61,618 bases of DNA from an uncultured Bacteroidales bacterium. Lineage in GTDB: Bacteria; Bacteroidota; Bacteroidia; Bacteroidales; Muribaculaceae. The DNA lies in NCBI GenBank assembly GCA_902792435.1, contig CADAZN010000028.1:1-61618 (forward strand), given 5' to 3'. Position numbers and translations under genes: made by a program. Under the pieces are notes generated by a model. It was not told where the DNA came from, made no database searches, and saw nothing but the letters and a program-made list of their open reading frames with translations. The first letter of the stretch is position 1. Each line of letters opens with the position of its first letter. Of this stretch, positions 29,176 through 38,153 are shown piece after piece.

Positions 29176-29199
29176 TATTATGCGACCTAATGAACGGGA

Positions 29200-31206
29200 T
29201 TAGACACCCGTTTGTGCTCTTTCCTGTGCGTTATCTGGTGCGTTGACAGGAGCTGCATTGTTCTGTGGCTTGCTCTTTGAGCCTTTCTTTGTGGTTTTAG
29301 TGCTGGCTTGAGGCTCAGTGGGAGCAGCTGCGGCACCAGGAGTTCCTGCAGTGGCGCCAGCGGGAGTGGCAGCCATTGCTCCAGTGCGGTTGAGCATGCC
29401 ATTCTTGGGTGGACGTGGAGGAGTTGGCAACGAGTAGTCGTTATAGTTCTTGTTGAACGTGTGCTTAGCAACAACCACCTTGTTGTCGGCTGTTCCACCT
29501 ATCGACAGTCCATGGAACGTGTGCTTTGGGTTGGAGATGGTGGCTCTTCGGCAGAAGTCGTAAGAAACATTCTGCTTGAACTGAGGAACGCTCAGGAGCA
29601 CTTTGTAATTGGCGTCGGAATACCTGAACTTGGGTTTCTGATAGCTAACGATGTTGTCATTACTTCCTGTAGTTGAGAGGCAGAACTCGGCATCGTTAAT
29701 TGAGTGAGTTACAAGACAGGCTGGGTGCTCTAGCAGGCTGGCAGTGGGTGGTGATGTTATTTCACCAAGACTCACGATAGTTGCATTAGGACCTATTTTG
29801 AATTCCTTTTGGTCGCAGTCGAAACCTCTACACAAGTGGGTTTGAGCAATAACAAATATCACTCCACCGTCGATATGCAGAGTTCCGTTAGAATCGATGG
29901 CGTCCATGCCTGAATAGGCAAAAACGTGAGAGTTGTTGATTTCAATATCGGCAGTCTCGGGGTCACCTGCGCTGATGGCATCGTCGCGTGTCTTCAATTC
30001 TACAAGGCTGTTGTTAATTAAGACCTTGCGATGAGTTGAGAGGCCCTCGTTCCATCCATTCTCGGTGCGGACGCGCACTCGCGAGCTGTCGATTCTTATC
30101 TCATCGGCACCTTTAATACCACGGTTCTTGCTACCTGTAATCTTGTCGTCCTCGCCAAATGTGAGAACGTCGATAATACAGTTTTTGGCAAGGAACTTGT
30201 TGGCACGAATGCCCTTGCCGCCAATTGATGATTCCTTGATGCGCACAATGCCGCCGGTGATAGCAACAATGCTGTCACTCTTTATGCCGCGTGAGTTCTT
30301 GCCATCCTTGCCAGCACCTGCATTGCTGATAATGGTGGTTCGTCCTCCCGCTATTTCTACCTTCTGCTTAGCGGCGATGCCGTGTCCGCCGTGTCCTGTT
30401 GAGTTGATGTTGATCAATCCACCCTCAACCATCACTTTGTTTTTGGCCTTGATGGCGCTACCTGCTCGGGAGTCGATGTCGAGGTTGCTGCCGCGTCGCA
30501 CAAAGATAGCCTCGCTGGAATGTATGGCGTTGGCACCTTTGGCAATAACCTTTAATGGGGCTTTACCGCTTATTGCGAGATAACCATTGCTGCAAATGCA
30601 CCCCTTTTGCTTCTCGTCATCGCTTGGTTCGGCATAAGTGCTGTCGTCGCACAAGGTAGATGCAGCATCGGTAACGATGAAGCAAATGTTGCTAGACTGG
30701 CTATTGATGGCTGGTCCGTTTGCGCTTTTAAGATTGACACCGTTGAGATTTACACGCACCTTGTTGTTGCCCAGGATTTTGAGCGAACCACTCTCGGACT
30801 TTCCAGTAAGTGTGCAAGCCACATCCTTGGTGGTTTTAATGGTAACGTTGGCGCCATCGGTTTTAACTGTGCATGCAGCATCCTTGTCGCAATTAACGAT
30901 AGCCTTGTTACCATTATATTTGATGCTTACTGAATCCTTGAAATTAGAGTTCTCAACATACATTTGTTTAGATGGGTCGGTATACACGGTTTCATTCAAA
31001 CTTGAGTAGTCGGGCTGGATGTCAAAGGTGAAGAAATCATCAGTTCCCAGCTCTACGTCATCGTCATTGAGAACCCACACAGGAGGATCGGGTTTGTTAA
31101 ATACAGTTGTATTGCTCGCTACACTTTTGCTCTGCCTATTGCAGGAGGAAAAGCATACCGCTGTAACAGAAACTACTAAAAAGCATAAAACAAATTTCGT
31201 TTTCAT
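29200..31206 (-). CDS. Cthe_2159-type carbohydrate-binding lipoprotein (DUF4353)
   Basis: This lipoprotein starts at 31206 (MKTKFVLCF) with a signal peptide ending in FSSC. Residues from about 110 to 470 form a right-handed beta-helix with repeated short strands such as GGLININSTGHGGHGIAAKQKVEIAGG, the fold of the Cthe_2159 polygalacturonate-binding family. The C-terminal 90 residues are Ala/Pro/Thr/Gly-rich and end in a low-complexity tail. A surface polysaccharide-binding role is likely by family. It is followed upstream on the same strand by the phosphatase gene, with which it may share a transcript. Confidence 0.75.
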   Translation of the reverse strand: MKTKFVLCFLVVSVTAVCFSSCNRQSKSVASNTTVFNKPDPPVWVLNDDDVELGTDDFFTFDIQPDYSSLNETVYTDPSKQMYVENSNFKDSVSIKYNGNKAIVNCDKDAACTVKTDGANVTIKTTKDVACTLTGKSESGSLKILGNNKVRVNLNGVNLKSANGPAINSQSSNICFIVTDAASTLCDDSTYAEPSDDEKQKGCICSNGYLAISGKAPLKVIAKGANAIHSSEAIFVRRGSNLDIDSRAGSAIKAKNKVMVEGGLININSTGHGGHGIAAKQKVEIAGGRTTIISNAGAGKDGKNSRGIKSDSIVAITGGIVRIKESSIGGKGIRANKFLAKNCIIDVLTFGEDDKITGSKNRGIKGADEIRIDSSRVRVRTENGWNEGLSTHRKVLINNSLVELKTRDDAISAGDPETADIEINNSHVFAYSGMDAIDSNGTLHIDGGVIFVIAQTHLCRGFDCDQKEFKIGPNATIVSLGEITSPPTASLLEHPACLVTHSINDAEFCLSTTGSNDNIVSYQKPKFRYSDANYKVLLSVPQFKQNVSYDFCRRATISNPKHTFHGLSIGGTADNKVVVAKHTFNKNYNDYSLPTPPRPPKNGMLNRTGAMAATPAGATAGTPGAAAAPTEPQASTKTTKKGSKSKPQNNAAPVNAPDNAQERAQTGV

Positions 31207-31259
31207 AGGTCGCAATATCTTATATTTTTTTAGTTGTTTTATTCAAATAGGACTATATC

Positions 31260-32441
31260 TTACCTGTGAGCATCAAGTATTCTTGGATCGTCAGGTGGGA
31301 GATCGAGCATGATGCTGCGAATGGTGTCGAGGTTTTTCTCCGAGACGCCTATGCTGCGTGCGTAGTTATAGAAGCATTGCGCCAGGTCATCATCTTCTTC
31401 GCCATAGGACCGAATTTCGGGCAGCATGTCGCCATAGGTTTTTGAACGTGAGATGCTGCTATAGGCAAACGCCGATAGTTCGTAGTCGCGGCTTAGGTCG
31501 GCCTCACTAAGGCCGAGAATTCCTGAAATAACAAACGATAGCGTTCCGGCTCTGTTGGCGCCATGGTTGCAATGCAAGAACACGCTTCCTCCTTTGCGCA
31601 GCACGCTGGCGATGAAGTTGAGGTCCTTGGCCAGCGCCGTCTTGGAACTGATGAGGCCGTACTTATATCGCTGGTTGTTGGTGCAGAAGTATTCCACTTT
31701 ATCAAGTGGTCCCAGAGGCGACCTGCCCAGGTCTTTGCCTCTCAGGTCGAGGTCGGCTGTGATGTGTTCGTTTTTCACAAAATCGTTCTTGCCAGTAGAG
31801 GTGATGCCCTCAGGTCGGTTTCCTCGGAATATTCTTCCGTAGACAACAGCTCGGTCAAAAGATGTGTCCCATCCGCCAAAGTCTCTCACGTTGGCCATAC
31901 CGTCGACACGCAGCATCCTGATTTGTCCATCGGCATAGAACTTGCCTTTCAATAGAGTGTTTTTGTGCCCATTATATAGAACTTCTTCTACTTTATAATA
32001 GTAATACTTGTGCGGACACATGTTACACAGTAAATACTCGTGGCTACTTTTATCGGGATAATAGCGCTTTAAATTTTTTTCTTTATAGAAGCCTCTGTCA
32101 ATAGCCGACCCCTTTAATTCTTTGTCAGACTCCAGAAGAGTGACTACTATCGACGATATGTCCTCGGTGGGCGTGATAGAATCCCATTGGAGCGTGATGC
32201 CCGCAGGCTTTGAAGGATATCCCTTGCTATATTTTTTTACGATGCTGTAGCTGTATTTACTGGTCAAATCAGGCTTGTCGTAGGAACGGTCGTCGAGGAA
32301 GTTCTTCACACCTTCATTTTCTACAATAACTACGTCGAATCCTTTCTTAAAGAGACTCTCGTAGAAATGATCCTGTGCAAAGGCCGCCATTGACGAAAAC
32401 ATGAGAATGGCGGTAAATATATATAGGAGTTGCTTCCTCAT
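31260..32441 (-). CDS. Secreted tyrosine-protein phosphatase (Y_phosphatase3 type)
   Basis: A signal peptide (1-22, ending AFA) precedes an N-terminal fibronectin-like region (about 60-165) and a protein phosphatase domain (about 175-385). The active-site signature CX5R is complete: Cys291 to Arg297 in HCNHGANRAGT, with the general-acid loop probably near LDLRGKDLG (231-239). Such enzymes remove phosphate from phosphotyrosine or phosphoinositides. Export to the periplasm or outside is unusual for this activity and suggests host or surface substrates. Own promoter at 32472-32480. Confidence 0.8.
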   Translation of the reverse strand: MRKQLLYIFTAILMFSSMAAFAQDHFYESLFKKGFDVVIVENEGVKNFLDDRSYDKPDLTSKYSYSIVKKYSKGYPSKPAGITLQWDSITPTEDISSIVVTLLESDKELKGSAIDRGFYKEKNLKRYYPDKSSHEYLLCNMCPHKYYYYKVEEVLYNGHKNTLLKGKFYADGQIRMLRVDGMANVRDFGGWDTSFDRAVVYGRIFRGNRPEGITSTGKNDFVKNEHITADLDLRGKDLGRSPLGPLDKVEYFCTNNQRYKYGLISSKTALAKDLNFIASVLRKGGSVFLHCNHGANRAGTLSFVISGILGLSEADLSRDYELSAFAYSSISRSKTYGDMLPEIRSYGEEDDDLAQCFYNYARSIGVSEKNLDTIRSIMLDLPPDDPRILDAHR

Positions 32442-32936
32442 AAAAAAAATACCAGTGTGCTGAAAAAACGTGCAAAGTTACAAAAAATATTGGTTTTAAA
32501 GATGTTATTTAGGTGTTTTTGGCTTTTTTCAGTTTACTTTACAGACTATTTTCTGGCAGTTCATTGTCTAATAATCAACGGTTTAACTTGTGTCATTCTT
32601 GTACGTTTGACAAACACATTATTTCGTGCTCGAATCTCATTTTAACAAAGTTGATTGATTCATTTTGATTCAAGTTTTTTGTTCCCAACATTGGGGATTA
32701 TGAAGCTTTTGTTGGTGTTTTTCTTAACAAAAACACAATTTCCTATCTTTTTAGGGGATGTTTTATATATAACAAATGGTAGTTAATCGGTGTAATTGTG
32801 GTGAAAGTCTATTACTGGTAGGGTGGTGTTGAACTTTTGTCTTTTTATGTTGTCTATATTACAAAGAGAATCGTTAACATGTTTCACTAGTCAAGGAAGC
32901 CAGATTATATGACTCCTGACACAAAACCCAAAAATT
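32442..32936. other. 495-base A/T-rich intergenic region
   Basis: Apart from the phosphatase promoter at its left end, this stretch shows no convincing gene. It contains a small palindrome (CCCAA/TTGGG, about 32684-32696) and several GTTAAC/TTAAC-like words. A promoter for the small secreted protein must lie here, but no clear TAnnTTTG is seen close to its start. Confidence 0.5.
32472..32480 (-). promoter_or_regulatory. Promoter of the phosphatase gene, -7 element TAACTTTGC
   Basis: Perfect -7 consensus on the minus strand, 30 bases before the ATG at 32441. Confidence 0.75.
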
Positions 32937-33290
32937 ATGAAAACAAAATTACTTATCACAGCATTTGCGGCAGCTGCAATGCTAATGGGTGGCACAAGCA
33001 CGGCCACCGCACAGGGAGTTCGTCATCGTGATATGGGTGGCATAAAGCACAAAATGGAGCGTCGCTTTGACAATCGTCACTTCGACCACCGTCATCCAGG
33101 TCCACGCCACTTTGACCAAAGATTTGCGATGGCTCATCGCCCAGCAATGGGGGCACGTTTCTTTAAGCGTCCGAGCTATGGTCGTTTCATATCCCACAAC
33201 CGTGAGCGCTTGTTGCTTGCCGATGGAGTACTCTACCGCGAGGTTCGCACACCTAAAGGATTTGTTTACATCGTAGTTGGTTACATCTAA
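32937..33290 (+). CDS. Small secreted Arg/His-rich protein, unknown function
   Basis: The protein has 117 residues, with a clear signal peptide (1-26, ending TATAQ). The middle (27-80) is very rich in His, Arg and Phe (FDNRHFDHRHPGPRHFDQRF), and the last 25 residues form a short hydrophobic beta-like tail (EVRTPKGFVYIVVGYI). Metal or nucleic-acid binding in the periplasm is possible from composition, but no family is recognised. A terminator follows. Confidence 0.7.
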   Translation: MKTKLLITAFAAAAMLMGGTSTATAQGVRHRDMGGIKHKMERRFDNRHFDHRHPGPRHFDQRFAMAHRPAMGARFFKRPSYGRFISHNRERLLLADGVLYREVRTPKGFVYIVVGYI

Positions 33291-33325
33291 AATAATAAAT
33301 CAAATATGGAAACTCCTAAAATATC

Positions 33326-33362
33326 AGGGTGTGTCATTGATGATACACCCTATTGTTTTTTT
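33326..33362 (+). terminator. Terminator after the small secreted protein
   Basis: A stem of about 12 bp (33326-33337 with 33340-33351) is followed by a T-rich run. Confidence 0.75.
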
Positions 33363-33376
33363 GTGCATTACAGTGA

Positions 33377-34456
33377 TTATATTAAGTAAGTTAAGTAGTT
33401 CTCGGGCGTAATGATAGCACTTTCAGCTATAGGATAAGCGTTTATGAAACTTGATGGGAACTTCACATCCGATTTCTTTGGATTCCATTTCATCTCAAAA
33501 ATGCTAAATTTACCATCTCTTTCTTCAATATAGTCTATTTCTTGTTGAGATTTTGTTCTCCAAAAGATGAAGAAATTTTCCCATAGCGCTCCAATGTCAT
33601 TGCGCATATTTAGTGGCGCAAATTGCTGAATAACAGCATTTCTAACCCCATTATCATAGAAATAAATCTTCTTAGCTTTCTTTAGTTCATTTCGTAGGTT
33701 TCGACTCAAACCGTTGAGACGGAAGATAATGAAACACTTTTCCAACAACTCAATGTATCGTTCTACTGTTTTGGCATCACTTCCTATTGTTGTTGCCAAT
33801 TCACTGTAAGAAACCTCTGAACCTACTTGAAAAGCTATGGCCTGTAATAGTTTGTTGAGTAATTCGGGTTTGCGAAGTTCACCCATAGCAAGAACATCTT
33901 TGTATAGATAACTGTCGGTAAGCGCATTCAGCAGTTCATGCACTTCTTGGCTTTGAGTAAGAATGTCGGGGTAAGATCCATAAATGAGTCTTGATTCCAA
34001 CAGTCTCTCCACTTCAATAAATCCATTAGATTTGTAAATCTCATTGGTAGATATAGGAAAAAGCTGATACTCATATTTGCGGCCAGTTAAAGGTTCATTT
34101 AGCCTATTTCTTAATTCAAAGGCCGATGAACCCGTTGCTATTACTTGTACATCGGGAAAATTGTCCACAATAATTTTAATGGTAAGCCCTATATTGTCAA
34201 CCTTTTGAGCTTCATCAATGACAACTAATTTGGCCTCACCAATTAATAACTTCAGTTGCTGGATGTTTCGGTTAGTGAGATTGGAAACAACTACCAAATC
34301 ATCACAATTGAGATAAAGGACATCATCATTAGGCTGCTCTTTTATAAACTCCTTGAGAAGCGTTGTCTTGCCTACTTGTCGCGCCCCTAAAAGCAGAATC
34401 GCTTTATGCCGAAAACACTTATCGGCTATTATTGGCTTTAAATCTCTGTGGTACAT
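33377..34456 (-). CDS. AAA ATPase with DUF4143 domain
   Basis: This 359-residue protein has an AAA_14 ATPase domain (Walker A GARQVGKTT at 24-32, Walker B KLVVIDEAQK near 75-84, ATGSSAFEL sensor) and a C-terminal DUF4143 domain (about 185-330) with a restriction-endonuclease-like core. This family is abundant in Bacteroidota accessory regions, and its physiological role is unknown. The upstream region has a good promoter and repeated operator-like words, suggesting regulation. Confidence 0.85.
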   Translation of the reverse strand: MYHRDLKPIIADKCFRHKAILLLGARQVGKTTLLKEFIKEQPNDDVLYLNCDDLVVVSNLTNRNIQQLKLLIGEAKLVVIDEAQKVDNIGLTIKIIVDNFPDVQVIATGSSAFELRNRLNEPLTGRKYEYQLFPISTNEIYKSNGFIEVERLLESRLIYGSYPDILTQSQEVHELLNALTDSYLYKDVLAMGELRKPELLNKLLQAIAFQVGSEVSYSELATTIGSDAKTVERYIELLEKCFIIFRLNGLSRNLRNELKKAKKIYFYDNGVRNAVIQQFAPLNMRNDIGALWENFFIFWRTKSQQEIDYIEERDGKFSIFEMKWNPKKSDVKFPSSFINAYPIAESAIITPENYLTYLI

Positions 34457-34469
34457 ATATTTTTTTGTT

Positions 34470-34501
34470 GCAAATATATGTTATTCATTTGAATTTTGCA
34501 A
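34470..34501 (-). promoter_or_regulatory. Promoter of the DUF4143 ATPase gene
   Basis: On the minus strand TTG (34501-34499) and TATATTTGC (34478-34470) are separated by 20 bases, 14 bases upstream of the start codon. Confidence 0.8.
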
Positions 34502-34509
34502 CTTTTTTA

Positions 34510-34563
34510 GATTATAATCCCGAAAAGTCATGCTTTTTCGGGATTATAATCCTGAAAAGTCAT
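34510..34563. repeat. Direct and inverted repeats just upstream of the ATPase promoter
   Basis: A 22-base word occurs twice in direct orientation (34510-34531 and 34542-34563, one mismatch), and the space between forms an imperfect inverted repeat with the first copy (GATTATAATCCCGAAAAG against its complement with one extra T). The block starts 9 bases upstream of the -33 element, as expected for an operator. Confidence 0.7.
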
Positions 34564-34713
34564 AAATTTTCTGGATTACGCTACTGATGCAGCCATTGCA
34601 AACAGCAACATCACTGACAAAAAATTAAATATAAGTTTTATAATGGTTGGTATTATTAAATGTATTATTTTTTTATTTTGGGTGCGGCGAACTTTGATGC
34701 ATCGATGCTGGTG

Positions 34714-35922
34714 CTAGAACATCTTGGCGACTCGGGCCACGGCCTGGGTGAAGGCTGTGACTTCCTCGAGGGTGTTGTAGAGTGCGAACGATGCACGCAC
34801 GGTGCCAGTGACTCCCAGTCGCTTCATCAACGGTTGAGCGCAGTGGTGACCTGTGCGAACGGCAATGCCCAGCTTGTCGAGCAGCAGCCCCATGTCGTAG
34901 CTGTTGATGTCGTTGACAAGAAATGAGATTACACCTTCCTTAGTAGCGCTAGTGCCGAAGATGCGCATTCCCTCAATCTCCATGAGCTGGCTTGTGGCAG
35001 CGTCGAGCAGCAGTTGCTCGTGGCTGGCAATGTTCTCAATTCCCAGCGAGTTGATATAGTCGATAGCGGCTCCAAAGGCGGCAATTCCCACAAAGTCGGG
35101 CGTTCCAGCCTCAAACTTGAAGGGCAGTTCGGCAAACGTGGTCTTCTCAAACGTGACATTGCCAATCATCTCGCCTCCACCTTGATAAGGCACCATTCGG
35201 CTCAATTGTTTCTCCTTGCCGTAGAGCACGCCAATGCCAGCAGGACCATACATTTTGTGGCTCGAGAAGCAGTAAAAGTCGGCGTCGATGTCTTGCACGT
35301 CAATCTTCATGTGGGGTGCGGCTTGAGCTCCGTCGATGAGCACTGGCACACCATAGCGGTGAGCAATTTCCACCATCTTTTTCACAGGGTTGACGGTTCC
35401 GAGCACATTCGACACATGAGTGAGAGCTACAAAGCGAATGTTCTCGGTGAACAGGTCTTCATAGGCGTTGAGGTCGAGGTCGCCATTCTTGTCGATGGGA
35501 ACCACATGGATTTTGAGGCGCTTGTTGCGCTGCAGCAGTTGCCAGGGCACGATGTTGCTGTGGTGCTCCATCACGGTGAGCACTATCTCGTCGCCGGTGT
35601 AGAGACTGTCGCCAAACGAAGATGCCACGAGGTTGATGGCCTCGGTAGTGCCGCGTGTGAAAACAATCTCGCTAGTCGACTTTGCATTGATGAACTGACG
35701 TACCTTCTCGCGCGTAGCCTCCATGATGTTGGTGGCCTCTTGTGAGATGGTGTGTACGCCACGATGCACGTTCGACTTGTGGTTATAATACATGTCATTA
35801 ATAGTTTCCACCACGCAGCGCGGTGTCTGCGACGTGGCGGCATTGTCGAGGTAAATCAAAGGCTTGCCCTCGATTTTCCTGTTCAGGATTGGATATTGGT
35901 CACGTATTTCGTAAACGTTCAT
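34714..35922 (-). CDS. sufS: Cysteine desulfurase SufS
   Basis: SufS is the PLP enzyme that takes sulfur from cysteine for Fe-S cluster assembly. PLP lysine Lys223 in SSHKMYGP and catalytic Cys361 in RTGHHCAQP are visible, and the 402-residue length matches group II desulfurases. It is last in the sufBCDS run. No sufE or sufU gene follows here, so the sulfur acceptor must be encoded elsewhere. Confidence 0.96.
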   Translation of the reverse strand: MNVYEIRDQYPILNRKIEGKPLIYLDNAATSQTPRCVVETINDMYYNHKSNVHRGVHTISQEATNIMEATREKVRQFINAKSTSEIVFTRGTTEAINLVASSFGDSLYTGDEIVLTVMEHHSNIVPWQLLQRNKRLKIHVVPIDKNGDLDLNAYEDLFTENIRFVALTHVSNVLGTVNPVKKMVEIAHRYGVPVLIDGAQAAPHMKIDVQDIDADFYCFSSHKMYGPAGIGVLYGKEKQLSRMVPYQGGGEMIGNVTFEKTTFAELPFKFEAGTPDFVGIAAFGAAIDYINSLGIENIASHEQLLLDAATSQLMEIEGMRIFGTSATKEGVISFLVNDINSYDMGLLLDKLGIAVRTGHHCAQPLMKRLGVTGTVRASFALYNTLEEVTAFTQAVARVAKMF

Positions 35923-35966
35923 TGTTTGTATGGTAGGGTAGTAGTGTAGTGTTGAAGATCAAAAAA

Positions 35967-37301
35967 TTATTTCTTGAGTTCACAGGTTTCGCAAATCATC
36001 GCGTCGCCGCTCAAACGCATCTCCACCAGGTGGCGCAGTCGGTCGCGAAGGCTGTCGAGACGCACCCCGTCGATCACGTCGCTCATGAAGGCCTGCATCA
36101 GCAGCTTTTGGGCTACGGGTAACGATATGCCGCGAGTTTGCATGTAGAACAAAGCCTCTTGATCGAGCTGTCCCACGGTAGAGCCATGCGAACATTTCAC
36201 GTCGTCGGTGTAGATTTCGAGCTGTGGCTTGGTGTACATGCGTGCTGTGGGCGATGCCACGATATTGCGGTTTCCCTGATAGGCGTCAATCTTGGGGCAG
36301 TTGGGCTTAACGAGAATCTTTCCTGCAAATGCACCCACGGCATTGTCGTTGAGCACATATTTAAACATCTCGTTGCTCTGACAACGCGGAGCGTTGTGGT
36401 TGATGAGCGTGTGGTTATCGACGTGCTGGTCGCTAGTGGCGATTGCCATTCCTAGCAGCTGGGTGTCGCAGTGTGCGCCATCAACGTCAATCTGGTAGTC
36501 ATTGCGAGTGTAACCGTTGGTGAGTGTTATGCCGTCGATTAGCACATTGCTACCTTCTTGCTGGCTTACCCACAACTGCGACAGGCGTGTAGTGTGCTCG
36601 TCGCTCTCCTCCATGTGGTAGTAGTCGAGGCGTGAGTTGCGACCTGCTATCACTTCCACCGTCTCAAGGCTCAAATATTGCTTGTCGCCCTTGGTGTGGT
36701 CGCACACGAGCACCTTGGCCTGGGCGTCGTCCTCAAGGACAATGAGCACGCGACGAACAGCCATCAAGCGCGCGTTGGCATCAAACACGTTGATGAGCTG
36801 GATGGGCTTAGTAGTTGCCGACCCTTTGGGCACGTAGATGAGCACGCCGTCCTGTGCAAGCATGGTGTTGAGTGCTGTGCAGGGATTGGTTAGATTGGCG
36901 ACGCTGCCGTAGTGCTTGGCAAGAACCTCGGGGTGCTTGGTGTTCTGGAACGACTCCACGCTGGCTTTGTCTCCACTCTGCCCAGCTGTTGCGCTTGGGC
37001 GGAAAGTGTCGTTAAACACGTAGTAGAGGCAGGTGCTCAAGTTGGGCACTTCACAACGGAACTTGGTGGTTGACTCGCGTGAAAGATCCACATGGTTGAT
37101 GTTCACGCCATAGTCGGGTGCGAGCGCAGCGTTGAGGTCGGTTGCCTCATAGTCGTCGCTACCCTTGCGTGGCAACACTGCTCCTTCAAGAACCTTGCGT
37201 GCCTCTTTCCTGAGTGCGTTGAGCTGTGGCGCCGAGTGGCTCTCAATCGCTTCTAGGTTGCTGTCGTGTAGGTCGATATATTGTTTCAGCGAGTTGTTCA
37301 T
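35967..37301 (-). CDS. sufD: Fe-S assembly scaffold protein SufD
   Basis: SufD partners SufB and SufC in the cluster scaffold. The 444-residue protein has the C-terminal parallel beta-helix with HGSTVGQLDQEALFYMQTRG (about 370-390), in which the conserved His is present. Its start overlaps the sufC stop by four bases, indicating coupled translation. Confidence 0.95.
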   Translation of the reverse strand: MNNSLKQYIDLHDSNLEAIESHSAPQLNALRKEARKVLEGAVLPRKGSDDYEATDLNAALAPDYGVNINHVDLSRESTTKFRCEVPNLSTCLYYVFNDTFRPSATAGQSGDKASVESFQNTKHPEVLAKHYGSVANLTNPCTALNTMLAQDGVLIYVPKGSATTKPIQLINVFDANARLMAVRRVLIVLEDDAQAKVLVCDHTKGDKQYLSLETVEVIAGRNSRLDYYHMEESDEHTTRLSQLWVSQQEGSNVLIDGITLTNGYTRNDYQIDVDGAHCDTQLLGMAIATSDQHVDNHTLINHNAPRCQSNEMFKYVLNDNAVGAFAGKILVKPNCPKIDAYQGNRNIVASPTARMYTKPQLEIYTDDVKCSHGSTVGQLDQEALFYMQTRGISLPVAQKLLMQAFMSDVIDGVRLDSLRDRLRHLVEMRLSGDAMICETCELKK

Positions 37302-38059
37302 AGCTGATTGTTGTCAACTTGTTCCTTAATCCAGTCGTAACCTTTCTCTTCGAGCTCCAGAGCGAGTTCTGGACCACCAGTCATCACTATGCGTCCCTTG
37401 TAGAGCACGTGCACCTGGTCGGGCTTGATGTAGTCGAGCAAACGCTGATAGTGGGTGATAACGATAGTGGCGTTATCGTCGCTCTTGAGGCGGTTCACAC
37501 CGTTGGCAACGGTGCGCAACGCGTCGATGTCGAGGCCACTGTCGGTCTCATCAAGAATCGAGAGGCGTGGCTCGAGCATCGCCATCTGGAAAATCTCGTT
37601 GCGTTTCTTCTCACCGCCACTGAAACCCTCGTTCACGGCACGTGAGGCGAGCTTGTTGTCGAGGTCGACCACGGCGCGTTTCTCTCGCATGAGTTTGAGG
37701 AAGTCGGTGGCGCTCATAGGTTCCAAACCTTGATATTTGCGCTTCTCGTTGATGGCGGTGCGCATGAAGTTGCTCATGAGCACGCCTGGAATCTCAACGG
37801 GATACTGGAAACTCAGGAAGATGCCCTCGTGGGCGCGGTCTTCGGGGCTGAGCTCCAGCAGATTCTTGCCGTAGAATTCCACCTCGCCACCAGTGACGGT
37901 GTAGGCTGGGTTACCGGTGAGCACCGAGCTAAGAGTGCTTTTTCCGCTGCCGTTAGGTCCCATGATAGCGTGCACCTCGCCTGGCTTGACGGTGAGGTTT
38001 ACCCCTTTTAATATCTCCTTGCCCTCGATAGAGGCATGTAAATCTTTGATAACTAACAT
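37298..38059 (-). CDS. sufC: Fe-S assembly ATPase SufC
   Basis: SufC is the ABC-type ATPase of the SufBCD complex. Walker A GPNGSGKST is at 34-42, the signature FSGGEKKRNEI near 147, and Walker B with LSILDETDSGLDIDAL near 168. The length of 253 is standard. The 94 bases between sufB and sufC hold TCTAGA-type palindromes and a GCATTATGAATTATGCATT low-complexity tail, but sufC shows no clear -7 element of its own. Confidence 0.96.
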   Translation of the reverse strand: MLVIKDLHASIEGKEILKGVNLTVKPGEVHAIMGPNGSGKSTLSSVLTGNPAYTVTGGEVEFYGKNLLELSPEDRAHEGIFLSFQYPVEIPGVLMSNFMRTAINEKRKYQGLEPMSATDFLKLMREKRAVVDLDNKLASRAVNEGFSGGEKKRNEIFQMAMLEPRLSILDETDSGLDIDALRTVANGVNRLKSDDNATIVITHYQRLLDYIKPDQVHVLYKGRIVMTGGPELALELEEKGYDWIKEQVDNNQL

Positions 38060-38153
38060 TGTCGTTTTTTATATTTCTTTTCTAGATTTTCTAGAAGTTC
38101 TAGATAACTAGATTTTAATTGTGCATTATGAATTATGAATTATGCATTAACCA

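Noticed and set aside
34510-34563. A CRISPR array start
   Set aside because: Only two copies of the word exist with a 10-base spacer, no further repeats, and no cas genes in the window.
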